NCBI RefSeq assembly: GCF_900104925.1
Contig: NZ_LT629735.1
Coordinates: forward strand, 1-64,000
Reading direction: 5' to 3'
DNA: 64,000 bases
Source of the DNA: Opitutus sp. GAS368
Lineage (GTDB): Bacteria > Verrucomicrobiota > Verrucomicrobiia > Opitutales > Opitutaceae
In this document: in pieces, positions 35,977 to 45,481 of the stretch
Layout of the letters: each line of letters starts with the position of its first letter
How positions within the stretch are numbered: the stretch's first letter is position 1
Translations under genes and position numbers: made by a program
Notes under the pieces: model-generated
What the model saw: the letters and a program-made list of their open reading frames with translations, nothing else
What the model was told of the DNA's origin: nothing
Databases searched by the model: none

Positions 35977-37002
35977 ATGGACAACCCCGATTTGCACGCC
36001 GCCGCCCGCGCCGGCTCCCTCTCCGCGTCACCTGCCGCCCTTACGGCGGAGGCCCTGGCCAAGGGCAATGCCTCGGGCAACACCCCCTTGCACATCGCCG
36101 CGAAATACGGCCATCTCGACCAGGTCCCGGCCACCTTTCTCACCGGTGAGAACCTCCTGCGCAAGAACGACGCCGGCTACACCCCGCTCCACCTCGCCGC
36201 CCGGCACGGGCACCTCCGGCAGGTCCCGGCCGCCCTGCTCACCCGCGAACACCTGCTCATCCGCTCCAATAGCGGCTACACTCCGCTCCACCAGGCCGCC
36301 GCCGGCGCCTCGCTCGACCAGTTGCCGGCCGGCCTGCTCACCACCGACCTGGTGCTGACCAAGACCGACACGGGCAACACGCTGTTGCACGAGGCCGCCG
36401 AGCACGGCACGCTCGACCGCTTCCCCGCCACTTTCCTCACCGCCGCCACGCTCACCACGGCCAACATCAGCGGCGAGACCGTGCTGCATGTCGCCGTCTT
36501 CAACGGCCACCTCGACCAGGTCCCGCGCGCCCTGCTCACGGCGGAGAACATGCTGACCAAGACCTCGAACCACGACACCTGCCTGCACGCCGCCGCCATC
36601 TCCGGCCATCTCGACCAGATTCCCGCCGAGATCCTCACCCACGACAATCTCGTGCTGCCCAGCAAGTCGGGCCACACGCCGATCCACGCGGCCGCCGAGT
36701 CCGGTTACATCCACCAGATCCCGCGCGAACACCTGACCGTCGACCTGCTCATCAGCCGCAACGACTTTGGCGACACGCCGCTGCACGCCGCCGCCGTCGA
36801 GGGCCACCTCAAGGAGATCCCGCGCGAGTTCCTGAACCGCGCGACGCTGCTCATCCGCAATTACAATGGCGGCACGCCCATCGGCGCCGCCATCCGCTAC
36901 GGCCACGCCGACCAGCTGCCGGCGGAGTTCATCCCCAAGCCGCCGAGCGCCTTCCAGAAATTCCTCTACCAGCTCGGCGTCTCCCGCCCGCCTTTCGGCT
37001 AG
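35977..37002 (+). CDS. Ankyrin-like protein of ten 33-residue repeats
   Basis: The 341-residue protein is almost entirely a solenoid of ten 33-residue units with consensus xTPLHxAAxxGHLDQVPxxLL followed by TxENLLxKxNxG. The TPLHxAA/GHL core is ankyrin, but the middle DQVPxxLLT replaces the usual ankyrin VxxLLxxGA segment. Units begin at about residues 2, 33, 66, 99 and so on; the first and last are degenerate caps. No signal peptide or membrane segment is seen, so a cytosolic protein-binding role is likely. The ATG at 35977 is chosen because repeat 1 starts there. Confidence 0.85.
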   Translation: MDNPDLHAAARAGSLSASPAALTAEALAKGNASGNTPLHIAAKYGHLDQVPATFLTGENLLRKNDAGYTPLHLAARHGHLRQVPAALLTREHLLIRSNSGYTPLHQAAAGASLDQLPAGLLTTDLVLTKTDTGNTLLHEAAEHGTLDRFPATFLTAATLTTANISGETVLHVAVFNGHLDQVPRALLTAENMLTKTSNHDTCLHAAAISGHLDQIPAEILTHDNLVLPSKSGHTPIHAAAESGYIHQIPREHLTVDLLISRNDFGDTPLHAAAVEGHLKEIPREFLNRATLLIRNYNGGTPIGAAIRYGHADQLPAEFIPKPPSAFQKFLYQLGVSRPPFG

Positions 37003-38364
<1,362 letters not shown>

Positions 38365-38446
38365 GGCTTGCCGCGGGCACGCGGCCTGCTATCGACTCCA
38401 GCCTACGAAGCCGACCTAACACCAAGCTTCGCCAACACACACCGGG

Positions 38447-38478
38447 AAAGGCCGGGCCGCAAGGTCCGGCCTTTTCTA
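38447..38478 (+). terminator. Rho-independent terminator of eno
   Basis: AAAGGCCGGGCC (38447-38458), loop GCAA, GGTCCGGCCTTT (38463-38474) then TTCTATT. An outer pair TTCGCCAA (38429) and TTGGCGAA (38480) could extend it. Confidence 0.85.
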
Positions 38479-38547
38479 TTGGCGAAACCTCCGCCCGCGG
38501 CAAATGTCTGCACTGGTCCGACCTTCCACCCAAACCCAGCTCCCCCC

Positions 38548-39060
38548 GTGAACCACCTCCTTCTTCCCCGCCGCTTGCTTGTTCTTTTCGCCGTTAGCGC
38601 GGCCCTGCTGCTCCGCGCCGCCGAGCCGGCCAAACCCGTCGATCAGCCCAAACCGGCCGAACCGGCGAAGGCGGATCCGGCTCTCACTCCCGCGGACCAG
38701 GAGGTGCTCAAGCTGCCCAAGGTCGAGGTGACTTCCGCCCGCATCAAGGCCATCGACGCCGAGCTGAAGAAAATCGACAAGCAGATCGCCCGGGAGAAAA
38801 AGAACATCAAGGGGACCGACTTGGACAAATCGCTCAACAGCGACAAGCTCGCCAAGTCCGCCGCGATCTTCGGGGGCAACTCCGCCTCGCACATGGAGGC
38901 CGTGGCCGCCACCCGCGTCGCCCTGCTCGAGAACGAGCGCGAAATGCTCGAGCGACTCAAGTTTCCCCGGACCGAGGAAGACAAGGCCCTGATCGAAAAG
39001 GAACTGGAGAACATCCGGAAGACCCGCCGCGAGCTCGACGACGCCGCCAAGCAGCGGTGA
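38548..39060 (+). CDS. Secreted helical protein of unknown function
   Basis: The 170-residue protein has a signal peptide (about 1-24, LLVLFAVSAALLLRAAEP), a proline/alanine/lysine linker (25-46) and a charged, alpha-helical, coiled-coil-like body from about 60 to 170 with heptad-like runs (AIDAELKKIDKQIAREKKN; LLENEREMLERLKFPRTEED). The short LPKVEVTSARI stretch is seen in other secreted proteins of this type of organism, but no domain can be named. GTG at 38548 is chosen because the signal peptide starts there. It is separated from eno by the terminator. Confidence 0.65.
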   Translation: MNHLLLPRRLLVLFAVSAALLLRAAEPAKPVDQPKPAEPAKADPALTPADQEVLKLPKVEVTSARIKAIDAELKKIDKQIAREKKNIKGTDLDKSLNSDKLAKSAAIFGGNSASHMEAVAATRVALLENEREMLERLKFPRTEEDKALIEKELENIRKTRRELDDAAKQR

Positions 39061-39079
39061 GGCGATTCTCCTGCCTTTG

Positions 39080-39143
39080 GGAGGGCCCGCGTCCCTGCGG
39101 GCCGCGACTGGGTTGAACGGTCCGCAGGGACGCGGACCCTCCA
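39080..39143. repeat. Palindromic repeat, family D (GGAGGGCCCGCGTCCCTGCG type)
   Basis: GGAGGGCCCGCGTCCCTGCG at 39080 pairs with CGCAGGGACGCGGACCCTCC ending at 39142. It ends next to the stop codon of the rRNA methyltransferase gene (39144-39146). Related copies are at 46913 and 47755. Confidence 0.88.
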
Positions 39144-40358
39144 CTACTCCACCCGCAGGATATACCCGCGGAGGTATTCGCTCTCGGGCATCGTCACCAG
39201 CACCGGATGGTCCGCCGGTTGGTGGCAGAATTCCAACACGTGCACGCGCCGCTTCGCATCGGCCGCGGCCTCGGCGAGGATCTCGCGCAGCTGGGCGTCC
39301 TGCATGTGGTGCGAACAGGTGTAAGTCGCCAGCACCCCGCCGGACATGAGGGACTTCATCGCCCGGAGGTTGAGCTCCTTGTAGCCGCGCAGGGCGCCTT
39401 CCAGCGCCGACTTCGATTTCGCGAACGGCGGCGGGTCGAGAATGATCAGGTCCCATGCCGGCGCGGCGTCGCGCTGCGCCGTGAACCAGTCGAAGACATT
39501 CGCCCCGGTGAACTCCGCCTTCAGACCGTTGCGGTCGGCGTTTTTCTTGGCCTGCCCGACGGCGTCGAAGGCGCTGTCGAGCCCGAGCACGCTCGCCGCC
39601 CCGGCCTTGGCGCAGTGCAGCGCAAACGAGCCCTGGTTGCAAAACGCATCGAGCACGCGCTTGCCCGCGGCGTATTTCGCCACCACCGCATGCTGGAGGC
39701 GTTGATCGAGATAAAATCCCGTCTTCTGCCCGCCCTGCAGGTCGAGCCAGTAGTCGAGGCCGTCGATCTTCACCCAGCGCGGAGCCCACGCCGCGCCGGA
39801 ACGCGTGTGCACCTCGCTGGGCAGGCCCTCGAGTTTCCGGATGTTGGCATCGTTGCGGAAAATGATCTCCTTGGCGCCGGTCAGCTCGGCCAGCAGGTCG
39901 CCGAGAGCCGCCGCGCGCTTCTCCATCGCCAGCGTCTGGATCTGCACCACCAGTGTGTCGCCGAACTGGTCCGCCACCACGCCGGGCAGGTCGTCGGACT
40001 CGGACCAGACGAGGCGCTGGAAAGGTAGGGCGCGGACCCCGCTCCGCGCCACATCCCCGGCGGGCAAGGGACTGCCCGCCTCACCCTCGGCGCGCCGGTC
40101 AATTGCCTTCGTCAGCGCCGCGCGCAGATAGGCGGCATCGAGCGTCACCCGGTCCCGGCTCAGCCGTCGCCAGACGATCTGCGACTTGCTGTTGTAGATG
40201 CCCGTGCCAAGGAAGCGCCCGGTGCGATCGCGACATTCCACCACTTCGCCGTCGTGTTCGGCCGGCAGCAGGGCCTCGCATTCGTTGGCGAACACCCAGG
40301 GGTGGCCGCCGAGCACGCGGGAAGTGGCGTTGGGCTTGAGCTTGAGGCTGGCGGACAT
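39144..40358 (-). CDS. Class I rRNA large subunit methyltransferase (RlmI-like)
   Basis: The 404-residue protein has an N-terminal PUA domain (SRVLGGHPWVFANECEAL), the RlmI central fold and a C-terminal SAM methyltransferase with FLDQR-type GFYLDQRLQH, SAM loop VLDAFCNQGSFALHCAKAGA and catalytic DPPPFAKSKSA. Family members methylate a cytosine in 23S rRNA (RlmI, m5C1962). About 18 extra residues near 93-112 (AGSPLPAGDVARSGVRALPF) are encoded by two tandem hairpins and are absent from the typical family. The GGVLATYTCSHH motif is intact, so it is probably functional. Confidence 0.9.
   Translation of the reverse strand: MSASLKLKPNATSRVLGGHPWVFANECEALLPAEHDGEVVECRDRTGRFLGTGIYNSKSQIVWRRLSRDRVTLDAAYLRAALTKAIDRRAEGEAGSPLPAGDVARSGVRALPFQRLVWSESDDLPGVVADQFGDTLVVQIQTLAMEKRAAALGDLLAELTGAKEIIFRNDANIRKLEGLPSEVHTRSGAAWAPRWVKIDGLDYWLDLQGGQKTGFYLDQRLQHAVVAKYAAGKRVLDAFCNQGSFALHCAKAGAASVLGLDSAFDAVGQAKKNADRNGLKAEFTGANVFDWFTAQRDAAPAWDLIILDPPPFAKSKSALEGALRGYKELNLRAMKSLMSGGVLATYTCSHHMQDAQLREILAEAAADAKRRVHVLEFCHQPADHPVLVTMPESEYLRGYILRVE
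40029..40080. repeat. Two tandem hairpins inside the rRNA methyltransferase gene
   Basis: GGCGCGGA-ccccgc-TCCGCGCC (40029-40050) and GGCGGGCA-agggac-TGCCCGCC (40059-40080) each have exact 8-bp arms and 6-base loops, 8 bases apart. They encode the extra linker residues in frame. Confidence 0.8.
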
Positions 40359-40430
40359 GCCCGGACTCTCCGGGGGTTTGCCGGAGCTTAGAAGCTCAAA
40401 ATGATGCCGGCGCCGCCGCGGCGCCCATTC

Positions 40431-40625
40431 TCAGCCCGTGCGTTCCCACTCGCCCTCGGCCGGATCGCCATAAACCAAGGTTTGCGGCGCCAACTCCGCC
40501 TCCAACGCAAAACGATTGGCCCGCTCCGCCCTTTGCCGTGCCGCCCCGACCCTGACCGCCAGGACCAAAAGACTGGCGGCGTGTATCAGGCATCCGACCA
40601 AGGCCAAGAAAGTCCAAGCATTCAT
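40431..40625 (-). CDS. Small single-span membrane protein
   Basis: The 64-residue frame has one hydrophobic helix (residues 4-26, WTFLALVGCLIHAASLLVLA) and a charged tail (RQRAERANRFALEAELAPQ). It starts 27 bases after the end of another small membrane protein in the same direction. No family is recognised. The support is composition, the clean helix and the tandem arrangement; it could be a chance frame. Confidence 0.45.
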   Translation of the reverse strand: MNAWTFLALVGCLIHAASLLVLAVRVGAARQRAERANRFALEAELAPQTLVYGDPAEGEWERTG

Positions 40626-40652
40626 TGTGCGGAAGTGCGTGTGTCCTTCGGT

Positions 40653-40859
40653 TCAGGCCGCCAGTTGCGGGTCATCCGGTTTCCGTCGCCCTGAGGCCTG
40701 GCGTCGATCCGTGAAGGCATCGTAGTAAGACGGCTGGTTCGGGCGGCTCGTCCGGCGCTCTACGTGCGCCTTGTCTGCGGCGGACTGATAGCGGTCCAAA
40801 AGCGCCAGCATGCCAAGCGCGAGCGCGGAGAAAAGGATGACGATGGCGGCGAGAAGCAT
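40653..40859 (-). CDS. Small single-span membrane protein
   Basis: The 68-residue frame has one hydrophobic helix (2-22, LLAAIVILFSALALGMLALL), then a polar tail rich in Arg, Asp and Pro (RRTSRPNQPSYYDAFTDRR). It is the upstream member of a tandem of two small membrane proteins and lies below a CTACGGG palindrome. No family is recognised. Confidence 0.5.
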   Translation of the reverse strand: MLLAAIVILFSALALGMLALLDRYQSAADKAHVERRTSRPNQPSYYDAFTDRRQASGRRKPDDPQLAA

Positions 40860-40935
40860 GGGAGATGGTTGGGTTGTAGGCTCAATCTACATGAAAATGC
40901 CTGATTGGCCTATCCGGCTCCGGCCGTAACCTGAC

Positions 40936-40952
40936 CTACGGGAACCCCGTAG
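40936..40952. promoter_or_regulatory. CTACGGG-N3-CCCGTAG palindrome
   Basis: An exact 7-bp inverted repeat with a 3-base spacer lies 77 bases upstream of the small membrane protein pair and 100 bases upstream of prfC. It is a candidate operator of NarL/LuxR format, by shape only. Confidence 0.4.
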
Positions 40953-41051
40953 TGTAAAAACACCCTCTGGTCGGCCCGATTGGGGACCGCGGCGCCCGAT
41001 CTTCAGAAAAGGCTTTCCCTCCGGGCCTTTGCGGCTTTGCGTGACCCCTTC

Positions 41052-42689
41052 ATGTCCACGCCTGCCCAGGAAATCGCCCGCCGCCGCACCTTTGCGATCA
41101 TTTCGCACCCAGATGCGGGCAAGACGACCCTGACCGAGAAGTTCCTGCTCTACGGCAACGCCATCCACCTCGCCGGCGCCGTCAAGGACCGCAAGAACCA
41201 GCGGGCCACCGCGTCTGACTGGATGGAGCTGGAGAAGCAGCGCGGAATTTCCATCTCCTCCACCGTCCTCCAGTTCGACTACGCCGGCTGCGCCGTGAAC
41301 CTCCTCGACACCCCGGGCCACAAGGACTTCTCCGAGGACACCTATCGCGTGCTTACCGCGGTCGACGCCGCCTTGATGGTCATCGACGCCGCCAAGGGCG
41401 TCGAGACGCAGACGCGCAAACTCTTCGAAGTCTGCCGTCGCCGCGGCGTGCCCATCTTCACGTTCATGAACAAGTGCGACCGGCCCACGCGCAGCCCGAT
41501 CGACCTGCTCGACGAACTCGAGAACGTCCTCGGCCTGCAGTCGTCGCCCGTCATCTGGCCGCTCGGCAACGGCCCGACCTTCAAGGGGGTCTTCGACCGC
41601 CGCTCCAAGGAGGTCCACCTTTTCGAGCGCGTCCCGGGTGGCAAGTTCCAGGCGCCGGTCAACGTCACCTCGCTCGATGACGACGCCGTCCGCAGCAAGC
41701 TCGACGACTACACCTTGGAGCAGGTGAAGGACCAGCTCGCGATGCTCGACGGCGCGGGCCATCCGTTCGACCTCAAGGCCGTGCAGGCCGGCCAGCAGAC
41801 CCCCGTCTACTTCGGCTCCGCCGTGAACAATTTCGGCATCCAGCTCCTGCTTGACGGCTTCCTGAAGGACTCCGTGCCGCCCGCGCCACGCAAATCGGTC
41901 AGCATCACCGTGCCGGGATTCCCCCAGCCGACCACCGCCCGCGAGGTGCCGGTCGACGACCCGAAGTTCTCCGGCTTCATCTTCAAGATCCAGGCCAACA
42001 TGGACGCGAAGCACCGCGACCGCATCGCCTTCTGCCGCATTTGCTCCGGCAAATTCGACCGCGACATGGTCGTCACTCACCAGCGGACTGGCAAGTCCGT
42101 CCGCCTCTCCTCCTCGCACAAGCTCTTCGGCCGCGAACGCGAGACGGTGGACGAGGCCTGGCCGGGCGACGTCATCGGCCTCGTCGGCCACAGCGAGTTC
42201 GGCATCGGCGACACGCTCACGCAGGACCGCAGCATCTGCTACGATGAGATCCCGCGCTTCCCGTCCGAGGTCTTCTCCTACATCGCCAACCCGAACACCG
42301 GCGACTCGAAGAAATACCGCGCCGGCCTCGAGCAGCTCCTGCAGGAGGGCGTCGTCCAGTCCTTCACCGCCAAGAGCGCCCCATCCGGCGCCACGCTGCT
42401 CGCCGCGGTCGGCCCGTTGCAGTTCGAGGTCGTGCAGTGGCGCCTCCAGAGCGAATACGGCGCCGAGTCCCGCCTCACGCCCGCGCCGTGGACGATGCTC
42501 CGCTGGGTCGAACCGCACCCGTTGCTCAAGGATCCGACCCGCCTCATCATCGCCACCGGCGTCAGCTTCGGCGCCGACAAGTTCGAGAATCCCGTTGTTC
42601 TTTTCCCCAACGAGTGGACCATGCGCTACTTTCAGGAGAAGAACCCCGAGCTGAAGCTCCACGCCCTGCCGCTGGAACAGACGAAATAA
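41052..42689 (+). CDS. prfC: Peptide chain release factor 3
   Basis: The 545-residue GTPase removes RF1/RF2 from the ribosome after termination. GTPase motifs: G1 SHPDAGKTTLTEKFL (18-32), G2/switch ISISSTVLQF, G3 DTPGHKDFSEDTYR, G4 NKCDRPTR. RF3-specific regions follow, including GAVKDRKNQRATASDWMELE and the C-terminal domain III. It is slightly longer than E. coli RF3 (529). ATG at 41052 matches the family N-terminus; upstream in-frame codons are a repeat-like CCTTTGCGGC leader. Confidence 0.96.
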   Translation: MSTPAQEIARRRTFAIISHPDAGKTTLTEKFLLYGNAIHLAGAVKDRKNQRATASDWMELEKQRGISISSTVLQFDYAGCAVNLLDTPGHKDFSEDTYRVLTAVDAALMVIDAAKGVETQTRKLFEVCRRRGVPIFTFMNKCDRPTRSPIDLLDELENVLGLQSSPVIWPLGNGPTFKGVFDRRSKEVHLFERVPGGKFQAPVNVTSLDDDAVRSKLDDYTLEQVKDQLAMLDGAGHPFDLKAVQAGQQTPVYFGSAVNNFGIQLLLDGFLKDSVPPAPRKSVSITVPGFPQPTTAREVPVDDPKFSGFIFKIQANMDAKHRDRIAFCRICSGKFDRDMVVTHQRTGKSVRLSSSHKLFGRERETVDEAWPGDVIGLVGHSEFGIGDTLTQDRSICYDEIPRFPSEVFSYIANPNTGDSKKYRAGLEQLLQEGVVQSFTAKSAPSGATLLAAVGPLQFEVVQWRLQSEYGAESRLTPAPWTMLRWVEPHPLLKDPTRLIIATGVSFGADKFENPVVLFPNEWTMRYFQEKNPELKLHALPLEQTK

Positions 42690-42802
42690 CGGAGCCGACC
42701 GGCCTGCACCGGTGAGGCCGCTACCGTGACCCAAATGTAACATCCGGTGTCGGGGTCGCCATTGCCCTGCCGGCGATAGCCGGCATCGTTCGCGATCGAC
42801 CC

Positions 42803-43156
42803 ATGAAAATCAAGCTGTTCAACACCGATACCGAGTTTGTCAGTTATTCCGCCGGCCAGACGGTGTTTCGGGAGGGTGACGGCGGCGAGCTGATGTTCGC
42901 CGTCATCGAAGGCGCCGTGGAGATCCACATCAAGGGGAAGCTGGTGGAGACCATCGAGGCCGGCGGCGTTTTCGGCGAGATGGCGCTGATCGAATCGCGT
43001 CCGCGCATCGCCACCGCCCTGGTGAAGACGGACGCGAAGCTCGTGCCCGTCGACCGCAAGCGTTTCGAGTTTCTGGTGCAGCAGAGCCCGTTCTTTGCCC
43101 TGCAGCTGATGACGATCATGGCCGCGCGGTTGCGGCGGATGGACGAGAAGCTCTAG
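42803..43156 (+). CDS. Stand-alone cyclic nucleotide-binding domain protein
   Basis: The 117-residue protein is only a cNMP-binding (CAP_ED) domain: FREGDGGELMFAVIEGAVEI, the phosphate-binding cassette GGVFGEMALIESRPRIATAL (with Arg and Glu) and LVPVDRKRFEFLVQQSP. The cassette FGEMALI-x4-RxATA is typical of cAMP/cGMP binders. It has no DNA-binding or catalytic part, so it must act through a partner. It lies between prfC and an esterase gene with no operon relation evident. Confidence 0.9.
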   Translation: MKIKLFNTDTEFVSYSAGQTVFREGDGGELMFAVIEGAVEIHIKGKLVETIEAGGVFGEMALIESRPRIATALVKTDAKLVPVDRKRFEFLVQQSPFFALQLMTIMAARLRRMDEKL

Positions 43157-43220
43157 ACCGGCCACAAGGAGGCGCATGTCCGCGTTAGGCCACGCCACGC
43201 AGGTTGACCGGAGGAGTAAT

Positions 43221-44021
43221 GTGCGCCAAAATACCCGCATGAGACTCCGCCTGCTCGCCCTGCTCGGATTTGCCTGCTTTGCCTTCCTGCCGGCGGCGGA
43301 GCCTGCGCCGGCGGCCAATGTTGCCCCGGCCATCAAGCAGCCCGTCTTGGTGGCCGTCCATGGCGCCTGGGCCGGCGGCTGGCACTTCAAGAAAATCGCG
43401 CCGCTCCTCGAGGCGAAGGGCTGGAAGGTTTACCGGCCGTCCTTGAGCGGCCTGGGCGAGCACTTCAACACCGCCCGCACCGACATCGGTCTCGCCACGC
43501 ACATCGACGACATCGTGAACCTGATCCTCTTCGAGGATTTGCACGACGTCATCCTCCTCGGCCACAGCTACGGCGGCATGGTCATCACGGGCGTCGCCGA
43601 CCGCATCCCGGAGCGCATCGGCCGGCTCGTCTACCTCGATGCCTGCCTGCCGGTGGATGGCGAAAGTCTCCTCACCCTCCATAAACCGGGCGCGACGTTC
43701 GATCTGGATAAGATGACCAGGGACGGCTTCGTCATTCCCGACTGGGTCAAGCCCGGCAAACCCTTTCCCATCGACGTGCCCCATCCGCGCAAGACCTTCA
43801 CCGATCCGATCGCGCTCAAGAATCAGGCCGCGGCGGCGAAAATCCCGGCGACCTACATCCTCACCGTCGATAAGGGCAAGCAGCCCGAGGAGGATGACTT
43901 CTATGCCGCTTCCGAGCGCGCCAGGGCCCGCGGCTGGCCGGTGATCATCATGGAAGCCGACCATAACCCGCAATGGCATCAGCCCGAGGCGCTGGCCAAT
44001 CTGCTGCTGGACCTCCACTGA
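43221..44021 (+). CDS. Alpha/beta hydrolase, exported (EstC/pyrethroid-hydrolase group)
   Basis: The 266-residue esterase-like protein has a signal peptide (RLRLLALLGFACFAFLPA, ending near residue 27). Oxyanion motif LVAVHGAWAGGWHFKKIAPL, nucleophile Ser116 in LLGHSYGGMVITG, Asp in the VDKGKQPE-type loop and His near the end (EADHNPQWHQPEAL) form the active site. GTG at 43221 is chosen because GGAGGAG (43210-43216) is four bases upstream; an ATG at 43239 is a fallback. Members hydrolyse esters or form plant-type salicylate/methyl ester products; the substrate is unknown. Confidence 0.85.
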   Translation: MRQNTRMRLRLLALLGFACFAFLPAAEPAPAANVAPAIKQPVLVAVHGAWAGGWHFKKIAPLLEAKGWKVYRPSLSGLGEHFNTARTDIGLATHIDDIVNLILFEDLHDVILLGHSYGGMVITGVADRIPERIGRLVYLDACLPVDGESLLTLHKPGATFDLDKMTRDGFVIPDWVKPGKPFPIDVPHPRKTFTDPIALKNQAAAAKIPATYILTVDKGKQPEEDDFYAASERARARGWPVIIMEADHNPQWHQPEALANLLLDLH

Positions 44022-44037
44022 GCCGGCCCCCCGCCCG

Positions 44038-44445
44038 ATGCGCCCGCAGTTCGACCACTCCCTCGGCCGGGCCAAGCCCGTGCATCGCCACCAATGGCTC
44101 TGGGAACCGCTGGAGATGGAACCGGGGTTTCTCCTGCGCTCGATGTTTGGCGCCAAGGCGGTCTATCTCGGAGGCAGGCTGATGTTCTGTTTCTGCGCTG
44201 GCGACGAACCCTGGCGCGGGATGCTGGTGAGCACCGACCGGGCGCGCCATGCCGCGCTGCAGGCGGAATTCCCCGAGCTCCGGCCCCATTCGATTTTGCC
44301 CAAGTGGCTTTACCTGCCGGAAACGTCCGAGCACTTCGAACGCACGGCCACCCGCCTCGTCACGCTGGCCCGCCGCCGCGACCCGCGGATCGGCATCATC
44401 CCCCCGCCCAAAAAAGGCCGCGTCATCGGCAAGCGCGCCAAATGA
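44038..44445 (+). CDS. Conserved protein, distantly TfoX-N-like
   Basis: The 135-residue protein is not assigned. The segment LRSMFGAKAVYLGGRLMFCF (33-52) resembles the RRMFGGxGLYxxG motif of TfoX N-terminal domains, followed by MLVSTDRARHAALQAEFPEL and LPKWLYLPE. The C-terminus is basic (PPPKKGRVIGKRAK). It starts 16 bases after the esterase gene, so it may be co-transcribed with it. Function unknown. Confidence 0.7.
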   Translation: MRPQFDHSLGRAKPVHRHQWLWEPLEMEPGFLLRSMFGAKAVYLGGRLMFCFCAGDEPWRGMLVSTDRARHAALQAEFPELRPHSILPKWLYLPETSEHFERTATRLVTLARRRDPRIGIIPPPKKGRVIGKRAK

Positions 44446-44502
44446 AATAATGACCGGCCGGGGTGTCCCGTTTGGTAGTTACGCGCCGGACGGGGCACGC
44501 TG

Positions 44503-45336
44503 CTAGTGGTCATTTACCGTGGTCGGGCGTCGGTCATCGCGGTTTTGCGACGAAGACTCGGAACGCGCCGGCGGATCGGAGCGCACCGGCGCCGGCGGCG
44601 TGTAAGCGGGTCGCGGCGCAGTGGAGCCGCCACCCGGGGAGGCCGGACGGTCTCGTCCCCCATCGCGCGAACCGCCGCCATCGCGTTTGCGGCCGCCATC
44701 ATCGGGGTGGTTGCGCGCCCCGTTTCGCGGGTTGGGATTGTCCGGGTGATCACGGTCGCGCCACCGCGGCTGATCGGGATCCGGCCGTTTGTTGTCCCAG
44801 CGGGTGGGCACGGTGCGCGGGTGGTCGGGCTTGTCCCCGGGGCGATCGTCGGGCTTGTGATCGCGGCGCGGCGCGGGCCGGGTGTAATAGCCGTAGTTGT
44901 AGTCAAAGGGGTCGTAGTAGCCATAACGCGCCAAGCCGTCGTAGCCGGCGTTGTAGCCGTAGTAATCGTAGGGGTCGTAGTCATCCGGGCCCGGGTAGGC
45001 CGCGAGGATCGTGTAGGTGCGCGTCGGAAGGCTGCCGATCCGCACGATCGCCCACTGTTCTTCGTCGCCGGGGTTTTCCCCGGGGAAGCTGATCTTGACG
45101 TAATACCGCCGGTTGCTGGTGAGCCCTTGCTCATGCAGATAGTTGGCCACCGCTTCGCGCAATTCGCCGAGCTGTGCCGGCGTCAGTTCCTTCTGCGTGG
45201 AGCTCTCGACCACCGTGAACTCCGCCACGGGCCGGGCCCGCGTGACGCGGGCGGATCGCGGGGTGGCGCAACCGGAGAAAAACAGGACCGTGCCGAGCAC
45301 CGCCGCAACCGGGGCAAAACGTGCGAGGTTTTTCAT
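44503..45336 (-). CDS. Lipoprotein with Tyr/Asp/Gly and Pro/Arg/Asp-rich tail
   Basis: The 277-residue protein has a lipoprotein signal (ARFAPVAAVLGTVLFFSGC, Cys about 22). A folded-looking domain (about 35-110: EFTVVESSTQKELTPAQLGE, YYVKISFPGENPGDEEQWAI) is followed by a low-complexity region: YDPYDYYGYNAGYDGLARYG (about 113-140), then Arg/Asp/Pro repeats to the end. The tail is probably disordered and may bind polyanions or cell-wall polymers. The ATG at 45336 is selected from the signal. No family is recognised. Confidence 0.7.
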   Translation of the reverse strand: MKNLARFAPVAAVLGTVLFFSGCATPRSARVTRARPVAEFTVVESSTQKELTPAQLGELREAVANYLHEQGLTSNRRYYVKISFPGENPGDEEQWAIVRIGSLPTRTYTILAAYPGPDDYDPYDYYGYNAGYDGLARYGYYDPFDYNYGYYTRPAPRRDHKPDDRPGDKPDHPRTVPTRWDNKRPDPDQPRWRDRDHPDNPNPRNGARNHPDDGGRKRDGGGSRDGGRDRPASPGGGSTAPRPAYTPPAPVRSDPPARSESSSQNRDDRRPTTVNDH

Positions 45337-45481
45337 GGGGTGAGATCCAAGGCAAGGGTGGGTTGACCTGCTGCGGGAAGCTACCCTGCCTGGCACCGTC
45401 TCACAAGTGTCATTTGGCCCGCGCCCGGCGTCCCGTGACTTTTGCTTTGTCTGCCGGGCGACTCTACCCAAAGTGTCCCCC

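Noticed and set aside
42760-42790. GCCGGCGATAGCCGGC before the cNMP gene as a terminator of prfC
   Set aside because: The stem is short, no T tract follows and the next gene is in the same direction.
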